Assembly (NCBI GenBank): GCA_029204225.1
Contig: CM055100.1
Coordinates: 4,714,213 to 4,778,212, forward strand
Reading direction: 5' to 3'
DNA: 64,000 bases
Source of the DNA: Diphasiastrum complanatum
Lineage: Eukaryota; Streptophyta; Lycopodiopsida; Lycopodiales; Lycopodiaceae
The translations under genes were made by a program, and so were the position numbers. This document shows, piece by piece, positions 12,433 to 25,900 of this stretch. Under the pieces are notes generated by a model. The model searched no databases. It saw only the letters and a program-made list of their open reading frames with translations, and was not told the origin of the DNA. Each line of letters opens with the position of its first letter. Position 1 is the first letter of the stretch.

Positions 12433-12970
12433 GGTCACTGCCAGCTGAATCGTTTCTACAGTCCTCCAGAGTGTAGTCAGGCACTGCTGACCTACGTTTA
12501 TAAATTAATGTAACATTCAACAAGAATTCAACCAATGTGCGAAATTAAATGAACAAAAGTGAATCAAACATACAAATAACAACAGACTAATTTGCATCCA
12601 AGATCAGACATTATACGAGTGATATGTGCACAACGGCTACAAAATCATCTATTAGCTTTTTATTTTTTCGGGCACTGCATGCAGATCCACGCAGTGCGTT
12701 GGCGTGAGAGAAAATACAATTTTTCCACGAGCAATGTCTCGCTTACTAGCCGACTTGTTGGATCTCTGTGGATCCTGCTTACTGAAACTTGTCTCGCACG
12801 CAGGCAGATTTTTGTTCTGTATATTTTCGTCTTGATTGCTTACTAGCATCAGACTACCTCATGTATATCTCTCTGTCAAGTATCATTCAAAAAGTATATA
12901 GTCGCTCTATGTAACTTCTAGATTAGAGTAACTAAACATTCATAACTAATCAAGAATTACAAGAGTGGCA
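12433..12970 (-). repeat. 3' LTR of the minus-strand Copia (truncated)
   Basis: Near-identical to 17706-18232 from GGTCACTGCCAGCTG to CAAGAGTGGCA. The first 83 bp of the right-hand LTR have no counterpart here. Confidence 0.85.
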
Positions 12971-13329
12971 GATTAGCCACGACCAAAAGTGTATCTATTG
13001 ACGTCATGCTATTAGATCAGATATTTGTACTTCTGGGTACTTGCATGATCTGGCTGGTCCTTTTTGGAGCATGAGGGCAAAAGAGGTGTCACGATGTTTT
13101 TCATGTTGCGTAGTTTTACTTTTTCGTCGTCTGACTTTCTCCTATTGTACCAAAAAAAATTCTCTTTCACGAATCTTTTGCGTTTGTGTCTTCTCGTCAG
13201 GATATATGCGAACATTTTTGCTTCGTGTCATTTGACTTTTGTGGTCGCGAACATTTTCGTCAGGCAGAGGGCTGAAAGCTAGCAAAGCTTTGTAAATAGA
13301 AACGTTTTGTTTCTTCAACTCCCTCTCAA

Positions 13330-16300
13330 AGCACGGTAGCTTTACGAAGATTGTTCCTCTATCTCTCAAAAAGTCCTTTGTCCAGGGCTTTGGTGAAGAT
13401 GTCAGCAACCATGTCTTTTGTTCTGATGAAAGTGGTCTATAGTATTTTCTTTTCAACTAGATCCCTGATCAAGTGGTACTTGATCGCGATGTGTTTTGTT
13501 CTCGAATGGAACACAAGATCTTTCGTCAGATGTATTGCAGAGGTGTTATCCATCTGCAAGGCTAGAGGTTCGTTTCTTGTTTTGTCTAATTCGTCCAGAA
13601 ACTGCCTTAGCCAAATTATCTCGTTGGCCATCTTTGTTGCTGCGACATACTCTGCTTCGCAGGATGACTGAGCCACAATGGTCTGCTTTTTGCTGACCCA
13701 GAGAACTATCGCTCCTGATGTGATGGTGCATCCTCCTGAGATGCTTTTACAATCGTCCTTGAGGCATGCCCAGCTAGCATCCTAAAACCTGCATCATGAC
13801 AATACCACAAGCCATAATCCCTCATTAATTGAAGATATTGCAAAATTCGTTTTGCAATCTTCCAATGTGTCGAGCCTGGATTCGTCCAGAATTGGCTCAT
13901 CTTGAACACTGCATAAGCAATGTTGGGATGTGTGTTGTCTGCAAGGTACATCAACGAACCTATCAGCTTCCTGTAAGGTGTGAGTTACATTTGTTCTCTC
14001 TCTTCTTTAGTCTTCGGACAGTCATCGCTTGTCAGCACCATCCCTACGAGCATTGGAGTTTTCGCTCCTTTGTAGTTCAGCATTCCAAATTCCTCTAGGA
14101 TTTTCTGGGTGTATCTGGACTGGTGAAGGTAAAGCTTACCTCCCTCATAGTCCCTTTCAATTTGCAAGCTTAGGTAACACCTGGCTTCTCCCAGATCCAC
14201 GATCTCAAAATGTTTCGAGATGTCTGTCTTCACTTTAGCAATCAGCTTTTCACTCTTGCAAAGTATCAGAGTGTCGACCACATATACAACCACAATGATG
14301 ATCTGCTCATCTGTGACTCTGACATACACATTGGAATCAGCCATCAGTGGCTTGAATCCTAATGATTTCAGGGCTTGATCTTTCTTCTTGTACCATTGTC
14401 GAACTAACTGTTTTAGACCCTAGATACTTCTATGCATTCTGCATGCATAGTCAGGAAGTGAATTCGAGACATATCCTGGGGGTTGATCCATATAGACTTT
14501 TTCGTCTAGTTCGCCATGCAAGAAGGCTGTCTTCTCGTCCACAATGTGGATCCTGAGGTCATAACCTGCTACATATGCAAATAACAGTCGTAGGAAAGAA
14601 TGCTTGATGACAGGAGAGAAGGTTTCAGAGTAGTCAGTACCACATCTTTGAGAAAATCCCTTCGCTACCAATCTTGTCTTGTATTTCAAGACACTCCCAT
14701 CTGGTCCATACTTGAACTTGAAAACCCATTTGTATTTGATAGTCTTGCGCTTATGTGGTAATGGCTGCAACATCCATACCTAGTTTTTTCTCATGGATTC
14801 CATCTCTTTGTTCATGGCTAGGATCCACTTGTCCTTCTTTGGACATTCAATCGCTTCCTCAAAAATCCGTGGTTCACCATACATAACTCTTCTGATGTAG
14901 AAGCAAAGCTGTCTGACATGTATCTTGCTGGCACTCTTCATGGTCTTGTTGACCTTCTAGGAGATCCTCCTGGGACAACAATGTCTTTGTCTTTGTCTGC
15001 TCTGCTAGGTCCGGAACCATCCCGGTTTACAAGAACTGTAGCAGTAGGCTACCTCTTGAATCTTTCGTCTTCAGATTCGTCACTCGAACGGGAAGCGACT
15101 CAAAAATATTTGTTTTCGTGTTCATCTTCTACTCCCTCTGTCACTGGTGGCAGGTCATAGTATTGCCTCTCTAGAACTTCATAGCTGACAGGATCCTCAT
15201 TGGCCATTGTCCTACTCTCATCAAATCTGACATCTCTCACTGTTTTCACAGTGTTCATGTCTGGCATGTAGACTTTGTAGTATGACGAATTGTTGTCATA
15301 ACCTACAAGAAATCCCTGCTCAACTTTCGAATCAAGCTTCTTTCAAAGCTTATCAAAAATATGTGCATAAGCTGCACAACCAAAGATTCTGACGTGAGAC
15401 AGGTTGGGCTTTCTACCCCACCATAACTCGTGTGGTGTTGTGTGAGGGACACCAGACTTCCCTGTCCTGTTTTGGATGTATGCGATTGTAGCTACTACTT
15501 CATCCCACCGCATCCTTGGAGCCTTCGAGTAGGCCATCGTGCATCTGGTAGCTTTCATCAGGGTTTTCTGCAACACCATTGTATTGCGGTGTGTAGGCTG
15601 CAGTAGTTCTATGAATGATGCCACGATCATTATAGAATTCAGTGAAACGATTTGAGATGTATTCGCCACCTCAATCTGTCCTGATCTGCTTCACTTTGTT
15701 GCCTGTACATCTCTCAGTCCAATTCACATATTCTGTGAATCTATCAAGTGCTTCAAGTTTATACAGAATAAAATACACTCTGACAAATTTACTATAATCA
15801 TCAATGAAGGTTATATAATATTTTGAACCTCCTATTGAGATCACAATGAAAGGCCCACAGATGTTAGAATGTACTAATTCTAGAATCTTAGTCAGTCTGT
15901 AGGAGTCTTTGATGAATGGAATGTATGACATTTTACCCTTCAAACATGCATCACAGGTGGTCGAACTGGTTGCATTCGAGATGTTGACCCCTGTTATCAC
16001 TCCATGATGGATTGCTTGATAAAGTGCCATTGAGTTCATGTGGCATAGTCTTCTATGCCATAGAGTGTCTGGCGAGTCATCATGAGTCTGATGCGCCTGA
16101 TTTGTAGGTAGGTGTACCTTTAGATGATATAGATTATCTTTCCTTCTGCCTTGAGCGATCAGAGTACTGGTACTGGCATCAATCACGTTGCATGCTTCGT
16201 CAGAAAATGTCAGACGCATCCCTACATCAGCTATTCTTGTCACAAAAAGCAAGTCTTGCCATAGTGAAGGCCCGAACAGATCGTCTTTGAGTCGTCTATC

Positions 16301-16546
16301 TCTGCCATTGGTGTTGAGCCACAATAAACCAATACCATTCACTTGATGTTTGGATCCATCTCCAAGAACTACGAATCTTGAAGGATCAACAACTTTGAGA
16401 TCAGACATTATTTGTCTTGATGTCACAAAGTGTGAGGTGGCTCCTAAATCTAGGATCATCTCATGTGTGTCAGATGTTGATGTTGCACACACGTCTTCAC
16501 AAATGTAGGTTGTCGAACAGTTTCTATTCGATCTTTCTTCGCCCAT
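13330..16546 (-). pseudogene. Copia pol: protease, integrase, RT, RNase H
   Basis: Reading from 16546 downward: a protease with DLGATSHF (the usual DSGA Ser is Leu), an LGDGSKH segment, the pre-integrase zinc motif (LWHRRLCHM...CDACLKGK near 15930-16080), the integrase core (HSNICGPF, TFIDDYSK), then an RT from about 14770 (YKWVFKFKYGPDG, VDEKTAFLHGELDEKVYMDQPPGY) with YVVD at the catalytic YVDD box near 14270, and RNase H (AQSSCEAEYVA) near 13650. The C-terminus ([13 protein letters not shown]) lies near 13380. The frame is broken by several stops and shifts, notably in integrase around 15340-15670 and between RT blocks, so no functional polyprotein can be made. Confidence 0.85.
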
Positions 16547-16559
16547 TTTTGAGCTCTCA

Positions 16560-17506
16560 GGCTACTCGACATATGATGAACTCTTGTTGTTCTCTTGTTT
16601 GTCCTGCACTGATTTGTTCCTCGGATTCAGGCAGCAATCGGTGGCTACATGAACCTTCTTGTGGCAGTGGATACACTCAATCTTTGGATTGAGCCAGCAT
16701 GTATCAATAGTGTGCCCGTCTCTTTTGCATCTCACGCAAGTCTTCTTTTCTATGCCTTGCTGCTTTGACCTCCCTTTGCTCTTCTAGTTGCCTTTACTGG
16801 TCCCCTTTGCTTGTTGATCACAATCCTGTTTCTGATTCGACTCCCTCTTAGGCTTAAGTTGTTTCTTGGATTTTTCTTTGTTGTCATAGAGGGTCTGGTC
16901 AGAGCCATCTTTGTGATCAAGGTGTTCTCTGGCCTCAACTTCCTCTCGAATCTTGACAATTACCTTTTTGAGGTTCATGGTAGGATCTTTTGCGAGCAAG
17001 GTTCTCATCGTCTAGAAAGATCTGGGTAAGGCTCTTAATAGGTAGGTGAACTACTTCTCAGTTGACACTGCGTTCTCTGCTCTAGAGTTGTGTAGTGATA
17101 GAAATAGATCCTTCATCTTTCTTACAAAAGAAGTGAGGTCTTTCCCATCCCACTGTAAATTTGTCAACTAATCTTCCAGCATCATGATTTGACTTTTTGA
17201 TTTCGTTTGAAATCTCGTGAGCAGTGCATCCCACATCTCCTCAGCATTGAAGAGTGTTGCCAGGTCAAGTGTGAGACTATCTTCGATGGATGAAGATAGC
17301 AAGGCTACTGCCTTGTCATTTTTCTCCCTCCACTCGCGTAGCTCCTTGTCTGATGTCGTAGGCATCTCCTCTGCGCCATCCACCCAAGGGAATAAACCTT
17401 CGCTCTTGAGCATCAATGATGTCTTAACTTTTCAGGCTAGAAAGTTAGATCCTGAAGAATAAAAAAATGTACAGATCTTCCTCTGTATGCTACTGATTGA
17501 AGCCAT
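16560..17506 (-). pseudogene. Copia gag with two zinc knuckles
   Basis: Starts at ATG 17506 (MASISSIQRK), reads through a TGA in FLA-stop-KVKTS, then LFPWVDGAEEM, SSSIEDSLTLDLATLFNAEEMWDA, a Lys-rich region, and two consecutive CX2CX4HX4C knuckles near 16640-16735 (CVRCKRDGHTIDTC and CIHCHKKVHVATDC). Stops separate it from the protease at 16546. The N-terminal part is the same family as the fragment at 1658-1979. Confidence 0.8.
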
Positions 17507-17622
17507 TGCTGCTGAAGTCTGTTCTTTTGTTGATGGGTGTTTGTCTGAATGCTTGGCCTCCTGGATCTGATAGCTTCTTGGCTATGTCGGATTATGACAA
17601 GATAGGTAGGCTCTAATACCAC

Positions 17623-18232
17623 TGAAGACAATGATGCAAAGAAAGAATCGCGAATGCAAAGTAAGCGATGCAAAGCAACTCGGATAGAGTTCGGATCTAA
17701 TCGCTGGTCACTGCCAGCTGAATCGTTCCTACAGTCCTCCAGAGTGTAGTCAGGCACTACTGACCTACGTTTATAAATTAATCTAGCATTCAACAAGAAT
17801 TCAACCAATGTGTGGAATTAAATGAACAAAAGTAAATTAGACATATGAATAACAGCAGACTAATTTGCATTCAAGATCAGACATTATACGAGTGATATGT
17901 GCACAATGGTTACAAAATCACCTATTAGCTTTTTGATTTTTAAGGCATTGCATGCAGTTCCATGCAGTGCATTGGTGTGAGAGAAAATACAGTTCTCCCA
18001 TTATCAATGTCTCGTTTACTAGCGGACTTGTTGGATCTCTGTGGATCCTGCTTACAGAAACTTGTCTCGCACGCAGGCGGACTTCTGTTCTGTATAATTT
18101 CGTCTTGATTGCTTACTAGCTTCAGACTACCTCATGTATATCTCTCTGCCAGAAAATATATAGTTGCTCTATGTGAATTCTAGATTAGAGTAACTAAACA
18201 TTTATAACTAGTCAAGAATTACAAGAGTGGCA
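17623..18232 (-). repeat. 5' LTR of the minus-strand Copia
   Basis: A 610-bp LTR bounded on the plus strand by TGAAGACA and GAGTGGCA (TG...CA on both strands). The primer site remnant is at 17609-17621 on the minus strand. Confidence 0.8.
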
Positions 18233-20640
18233 GAGTGATGACCACTTTCTTGTTTGTCTCCTCCAACTTTGTCCTTTCTTGATATGTCTCCACCATAAAA
18301 CTCCATGAATGAGTCACCATCTCGATCTTGCCACAAGAAACCATCAAACCTTGAAAATCCATGAGTAAGTGAGTACATCAATGATGATAATCCAGCACCA
18401 CATGACTCCATATAACTAAGTGGTAGCACTAGTCCTTCTTCAAGATCTACTTGACACAAACAAATGACCATGAATTCACCAAAAATTGGCCTTGAAAAAA
18501 TTGCTTCTTGGTCTGCTCCATGTAGTCTTCTCCAACCAACCTTTTTTCATCTCAATCATGAGTGATCAATTTACAATCATAGAATCCTTTGAGTTGATGA
18601 AGAGATGTGAGATCCATGCCTTGGATCTTCCCAAGAACCGATCTTCCATTGCCCTTTCCTTCATAAGACTCCCTCTTCATGATTGCATCATAAGAAGTAG
18701 AAACCTCAAAAACATTAGAAGCCATGAGAAAAATGATTAGTACTTTCAACATAAGAATGTTTGAAGTACTCTTTTCTTTCAAACACGAAATTCTATTCAA
18801 TGTTTTAGGTAATGACTCATATGATAATTATTCTTCCTCACTATCATTCACAATGAAATCATTCAAAGTACATCCTACTTTGAACTCGTCACATACTTCT
18901 CTTCTTCTTGACTTGTGACTATCTCCCTCACCAAGTCTCTCGATAGAAGCATTTGATCTACTCTCTTTATGAAGACATGTGAAATCACTTGCTGCAAAAA
19001 TGACTTTCTTGGACTCATCACAAAAGAATGTATAAGTTTTCTTCATGAATGCACCTAGCAACATCTTTTTCCATATGATCAAATAAATCATTAGCAACAA
19101 CCTTTTCCAAGGAAGAACCTTCACCATCTCCATTGATGAGGTTAGCTCTATACTTACCTTTTGCGTGCTCACACTTGCCATGAAGAACCATCGAAGAACC
19201 ATCATTATCCTCATAACTAGCCAAGTTAGCACAAAGATGAACATCTCCAAGAAGCATATTAGATATTGACCTAGATCTAGCATAAGGAAGCTTGTTAGAC
19301 TTTGCATAAGATCCACCAATCTTATTGATGCTTAAAGGTAACTTTGGAAAGTTGAGACCAATCTCCTTTTCCATTCCATCATTTTTGCTAGCCATAACAA
19401 AAGCATCAAGCTTGAAAAGTCTACCTTGTCTATTACCCCTAGCAACCAAGATTTCTTCCTTTGTAATGAAACAAGCATCACCACCAAACTTTACCTTGTA
19501 TCCTTTCTCTATCATTTGACCAATACTTAACAAATTCTTTGAAAGTGAAGGAATGTAAAGAATACCATCAAGTCTTGCTTTCCTACTAGTACAAAGACAA
19601 ATAGAAATTGAACCAATATCTTCAATCACACACTCACCACCATTGGCCATGTGAATCACTTTCTTGGCTCCATCATAATGACTAAAGAAGTAAAGAACTC
19701 CTTGTGACTAGTCATGTGTGAACTAGCTCCACTATCAATCCACCATGAATCTTTGTCACCTTCACTTGATATTGGACTTGAAGAACACATCAAAAGAGAA
19801 TCACAACCACCTAGATCCTCATCAGTAGTAGTAAAGTTTATTTGCTTGCTATCTTCATCTCTTTGCTTCTTCAAACATTCATTAGCAAAATGCCCTTTGA
19901 TTCCACAATAAAAGCATTTCAACTTAGACTTATTTTTCTTTTTGCCAAAAGAGAAAGTCTCACATTGATCTTGTCCTTTTGAACACTTGCCTTTGCCTTT
20001 GCCCTTGAACATAGTCTCCTCTTCATATTGAGATGTTGACGTAGATCCACCTCCTCTTGATTGAAGCCTAAACTCCTCATTCACCAAGATTTCTTGCAAA
20101 TCCACAATACATGGCAAAGTCTTTTGAATAGCAAAACTTTGGACAATATTAGCATGATCATCCAACAAGCCATTAAGTATAGCTTGAACAAGTTGTACCT
20201 CCTTAATGCTCTCATCAATACATGCTAACTCATCATTGAATGCTTTAACCCTCAAAACAAAAGCATGAGTGCTCTCTTCCTTCTTTTGCAAACTTTTTTT
20301 GAAAGATTTTTCTTCTTAGAGTTAACACTCTAGATGTGGACTTGGATTCATAAAGCTTCTTCAAAGCTTCCCAAGTCTCTTGAGATGAATTGCTCTCCAA
20401 TCTCCTTGAGTAGCTCATTGGTAACATTCATCTTGATCATGTGTAGAGCTTTCTTTGCTCTCTTGTCATACCCCACTCGATCTTGAGGTGCTTGATGTCT
20501 CTCCTCCGCACATGCAACAATCTCCATCAACTCATTCATCTCCAATAAGGACTCCATCCTCACCTTCCAAGTAGAATAGTTGATGGAGGTAAGCCTATCA
20601 TTTCTCTCCAACATAAAGCCTCCACTTGTAACCATGTTGA
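18233..20640 (-). mobile_element. Gag-protease-only Copia derivative
   Basis: Minus-strand gag starts at ATG 20635 (MVTSGGFMLERNDRL) with INYSTWKVRME, a frameshift near 20290-20350, a second gag block, the knuckle CFYCGIKGHFANEC near 19900, protease WWIDSGASSHMT near 19740, and a pre-integrase segment ILYIPSLSKNLLS near 19560. Beyond about 19400 the translation continues into Ser/Gly/Glu-rich sequence with no integrase, RT or RNase H motif down to 18233. The tail ends in a purine-rich KDKVGGDKQESGHH segment such as often precedes Copia 3' LTRs. It looks like a non-autonomous element or deletion derivative; LTRs were not found. Confidence 0.65.
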
Positions 20641-20699
20641 AGTGACCTAATCTTATTCCTACAGGAAGTTCGACACATCTCACATATCGGCTCACCCGA

Positions 20700-22711
20700 A
20701 GTGTTCACCAACATATCGGCTCATCAACTATTACAAATGTAAATTTCAAAGCATCCCATTTATTTGTCTTGTCATACAAAGCAATAAACACCATGAATCT
20801 TAAAGGTAAGAAACAAGTCACCTCATGTCTACTACTACTTTCCAAAAAGTATTCAAAGATAGTGGACTCTCCAATGCTCACCACCCTTGCAAGATGCACA
20901 TTTGAATGGACAATTTGAATGCAATTTGATGACTCGACCATTGTCACTGAGGACTCCACTCACACCTAACCATGAATGCAACACACATGCTAGTACTGCA
21001 TGCAAGTGGTCACCTGACCACATGGTCCTATTCGACCGTATATATACTATTGACAGTTGTCACAAAAGCCATATACTTCCAAGAACAACGGCGAGGCTAG
21101 CCATGTAATGATGCATATAGGCATGGATCAGATTTCGCCTACAAATCTGAGAAAAATAGACTTGCTGTTTACATTCGCCTATGAAGCTATTCACACCCTA
21201 AAGTTCAATTTACATTCACACCCTAAAGGGCTTAAGATAATATTGAATTGGACTATGACATTTAAACCCAAGGATTTTGCAAAAGAGTTCCTTACCTTGT
21301 CCCTAATCCGAAACTCAAAAGGTTTAAAACAGTTCGAAATAGCCACTAGTAGGCAAATAACTCTAAATCTTCACCTAACAAGTACAATCAATTGTCAAGC
21401 TTATAGTTTGGAATTGGTTTTTGAAGTTGAATACTATAGGTAACTCGTAGAAATGCAATACGTATATGAGCAAAGTGCTTATAATCTTGACAAAATTTTC
21501 ATGTTATGAATCTCTAAACACTACTATATATGATTTTCTAGAACAACAAATGACTTGGTTCGTGACTATGCAAACCTTTGCAACGAAGTCAACCACCTTG
21601 CAGATGTTTGTTCAAAGTGATTTAAGTTCAAAGACATTTTTTGACAATGTAGTGCTAGCCTCCATGGCTAAGTATCCGCTTGACCTCCAGATATGTGATA
21701 GAAACTCCCTGCATTGGTCAAATGTACAAAGGCTAATGTTGGACAAATGTTTGTGCAAGTGACATGCACGTATGAAAAGTATTATGTCAAGAGTAGTCCC
21801 TATGTCATAGCATTTGGTCCACGCTAAACACGATGAAGATGATGGTCTGAGACCTCATGGGTGCAGGTGCACTCCCTGGGGCTGAAGATTGCACTTTTCC
21901 TTTGTTATGCGGGCCTTGTCCCAGACTTAGCATCTAGATATATTTTTAACAGAATTTGGCAGTTTCATTATATTTTGAGGCTCATACACTGTTGGGCAAG
22001 GTGCCTTTCTTTGCTTGCCTATCAACCCTAGGACTGAAGTTTCATTCTTTGCATCTCAAAAATTTGGACACAGACACATGTTTGTGCTTGCTATCATTCA
22101 AGAGAATCTCTTGCTACTTGCTTTGGAGCATCAGACAAATTTCTATGATCATTATTTGGTTATGTGACATGTGTCTATGTGAATCGATGCTATAACAAGG
22201 TATTTTTCATTGAAGCATTTAATGTAGTCCAGCTATGACCAGAATCATCAATCATCATGCCAACATCGTCACATGAGGACATTATTTAACAAAAATAGGT
22301 TAGCTCAGCCTAGCTCTGAGAACTTTAACAGGTTTCTGAAAAAGAACTTCCGAACTTGGAAGTGGAACTATGAGAGCATCTATGACAAGCTCTATAAAAC
22401 TTGAATGGCGAAAATTCCAATAGCACTTCCTTGGAACTTTGATGCTTCTCAGAGTCAAAGAAGAAAAAGAAGGCCATCTTTCATTTGAAACCTTATACGA
22501 TGATCATAGAAGCCTCGCATACAGAAAGACCTTGTTCCCAACACCGTATGCAACATTTTTTTTTTAAACACGTAAGCAACAAATAATTAATTCTTTTAAA
22601 TATGTGCCAAACGTGTTCCCTTCCATTTGCTGATTTCAGTAAGCGGCCCTGATCCAACAGAATAAGTGCATAAAAGAGGTTGGTACAGAAGCTGTCCAGA
22701 TTTGACATGGA
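20700..22711. other. No gene recognised; 3' flank of STR7-like gene
   Basis: AT-rich sequence beyond the STR7-like stop codon. It contains small ORFs (for example 20705-20959 minus, 21057-21443 plus, 21466-21762 plus) without recognisable domains. The part next to 22712 should hold the gene's 3' UTR; no clear AATAAA signal stands out close to the stop. Confidence 0.4.
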
Positions 22712-22901
22712 CTATGCTTGTGTTGCTTCGCACTTCGACAAAATTTCTCCATGGGTTGTTTCTTTATGCAGACGATACTTGTGCCACCGCTCATACCTAT
22801 CATATGATTGTTCACTGCTCAAAACTGGCCTGAGCCTTGAAGCATTAGTGCACTTGCCAGAGCAACATCCTTTATATCGATCCACACAGTCTACACAAGA
22901 T
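22712..22901 (-). CDS. STR7: STR7-like exon 8 and stop
   Basis: 190 nt completing a split Leu codon, then [17 protein letters not shown] and RLRPVL, and a divergent C-terminus ending CEATQA before the stop at 22712. The acceptor is ATGCAG. Confidence 0.93.
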
Positions 22902-25900
22902 CTGCATTTCCATAAGCCCAACAATTCCAAACTCAACAAACACAACAGCCAGCATCAAAGCATGATATGGATATTCAGCTAAGATGTGTCACGAGATGGG
23001 TTTCCTGTCAAATATGCAAATAGTTGAGATCTTTGCAAGAAGTTTAAGACCTTGCTACACACTTACAGGTAAAGACAATTGCAGTCCAAGTTGGCGCAGT
23101 TCCTATGGCGAATCTGCGTAACTTCTTCTCCACACAATTTGCACTTTGCAAAGTCTAAATTGGAAGAAACTGCAAGCTCGTCACATATTTTTTCTCGCCT
23201 GCTACTCATATCTTCATCCTCGTAATGGTCAATTGAAGTTGCTGATCCACATGAAAATGGAGGAATAGCGAGACGTGAATCAAAAACAAAGAGATTTCCC
23301 ACCCACTTCTGAGGTCCCTGTTCCTTGAGGTATTGGGAGACACCTCCTTTCAAAGAATAAAGATGTCTAAAACCTTTTTGTCTGCAGATATAACATAGAA
23401 ACCAAAAGGGAATTAATGCTCTTCAATTTTTTAGAATCCGTCCAAGGGAAAAACAAATAAAGATGATATCAGCATTTGCTAGTTTTGAGTTGTTGATTTT
23501 AGTAATAAGCAAGAAATCGCACTTGAAATGCAGATAGAAAAAGACTCAAATATGAAAAAGCAATCTGATCTATAACAGGATCTCAATAACAATTTCCAGG
23601 ACTATAAAGATTTTGTGATGTTGTTTTTTAGCTGAATAAAGTTGTCAATGTAAGTCATTCTGAAGCTAATCTAAACTGATCTCAAGCTACTCGTTGATCT
23701 AAGAACTAGTGTCCAAACCATCAGTCAACTATAATGAGAGCATAGAACATATTATTTCAGATAGTGAAATAAATATGGCTAGTGTCTGTGCCCTGCCAAT
23801 TCGACTCAAAAATCAATGAACTCTGCTTCCACTCTGTTTTTCATATACATATCTGATCTTGGTCCTGTATTATTGTTTCAATGCCATTGTTTCTAATTTG
23901 GATTGGCTAGTGATGAATTCTGTAAGTCCTTTTAATCTCTATGTCTTGTATGATGAGCAAGTATATATACTATTCTGTGACAAACTAGCAATTTTGTGTT
24001 TGGGTTTGGTTTCTATTTCTCTGCCAAAATATTTGGAGTCTAAGCTTTTGATACATATAAATGAAAAGCAACCGAACATATCCTGTTGAACTTGAGGCAC
24101 AATATCTACATGCATGTTCCTCTTCAAAACCTAGTAGTTATTTGCTGGAAAACCCTCTACATAGTGATACTCATCAAACAACAATTATTAGCACATAAAA
24201 GTGCTGCAATTAGTATTTTTCTCTTCTCTGTGCTTTGTGTGGCGTGAAGTGACACTCCACACCTTGAGGGCAAGAAAGGATGTCTTGACAAGCAAGCCAA
24301 GTGTCAGAGTAGAGAATTAGGGAGTGCAAACACCAAAGTTTCTGATTTTCCTTCTACATACATTTTCGTTTGTAACTCGTTTGTGAATTTCTGCCAAAAT
24401 GTCAAAGGTTAAATGCACCATGCATGTTGTGATCAGGTGCTCAACTGATTGTGCAAAGCTGAGTGTACAAGTCATTTATATCTGTTTTTATGTACATAGC
24501 CTGAAATTTTGTAACGAAAAGAATTTTTTATAAACCTCAGCCTGAATTTTTTGGCCCAGCGTTTCAAACATTGCATTTGAGATGATATTGCGTTCCCAAA
24601 TCTGCGCAATGAATATTGATAAAAATAGGACAATTAAAGCCATAATGATCAAATGCATGTACGTTGGTCAATGTCTCAACTTGCCTAAATTTGACCTATA
24701 TTGAGATATGATAGTCTTAAGCATATTCTTTGAGCAATCAACCAAGGAGAATGAAGCTCACCTGTCTATTTATGCAATTTGAGGCCCTTGACCCGATTAG
24801 GGATGAGATTCTAAGCTGGTATCTTTAAAATCTCCATAATAAATGATGAGTACAAAATAAACAATCTCCCAATAGGTATGTTGGTTCAAACAGAATTCAT
24901 AAATGCAGTCTTTTGAGATGTAACTGGCATCTTCGGCCATAGGCAGAGAGTGATATGCAGTTCTCATCAGTGTTTTAATCCCCCAAGTAGTGTTGTAAGC
25001 TTTTGCAAAAATATTGAAAACTTGGTGTCATGATCAAACAAGAAATCTTCATTCAACTCCCAGTGCGCTACTATTTCTTTTGAGCCAATTGCATACGGCC
25101 CAAACCTACGAATCTAAGAATCATGTGGTAAAGAAAAATTATGTGGCCTTTACAGGAGCTATGATCACACAGCCTAATCCAAGCTGACTACACTGAGCTA
25201 CATCATTGTCCTGGCTCCTACTTTCCAAGCTAATATAGAAAAAAGCTTTGACTGCCCTTAAGATTGCGCACTTTTGATCCAAATGAAGACATAACTTCCT
25301 ATGAGTGCTTGCAGTTCCTGTTAAACCCAGTCACCTGCACTAAAATTTCTAAATGGAGTGTGTAAAATCCAGAGTGCAAAAGACTTGACTTCACATCTCA
25401 TTCTATTCATGTACGTATGCCACAAGCATTAAAAACTAACACATACAAGTTCATACAAAGAGCTGTTATTGTTCATTAAGCCAAATTGAAATATTATACA
25501 TGATACAAAGCTTAGAAGCCCGTTCCGAGCAAAATGGGTAGGAACGTTCCGTTCCGTACGTTCCGGAACGTACTGGCCCACGCATTCTGCATTTCACAGA
25601 TGATATGACCCTGCTGGCCTGTGAGCTTAATTAACGGGTGATCGTCAACGGGCAACTAAGAAGTATTCATAATTAACGGGCAACTAATCGTTTTGCAGTT
25701 GACAGCAAGCTTGTGAGTGTGTGTTCATAATCAACGGGCAACTAATTTCACAACAGCTGATCGTGGTCATGTTGATATTTTAGGAAGTTTATAGATAAAA
25801 ACATCATACAGGATAGCATCTTTCAGGCACATCCATAACTCAGCAGAGCGCAAGTAAAATGCTGAATGACCAATTTTTTTCCTTTTCCTAAGCATGTACT

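Larger units (their letters stand above)
12433..18232 (-). mobile_element. Degenerate near full-length Copia element
   Basis: Two direct repeats flank a minus-strand Copia coding region: 12433-12970 (3' LTR, missing about 83 bp at its U5 end) and 17623-18232 (5' LTR, 610 bp). On the minus strand the LTR runs TGCCACTCTTG...GTCTTCA. A decayed primer site (TGGTATTAGAGCC) sits one base after the 5' LTR. Because the 3' LTR is truncated, no target duplication can be read. Gag, protease, integrase, reverse transcriptase and RNase H are all present but carry many stops. Confidence 0.85.

Noticed and set aside
21057-21443. 128-codon plus-strand ORF
   Set aside because: No domain, no splice or codon signal, AT-rich surroundings.
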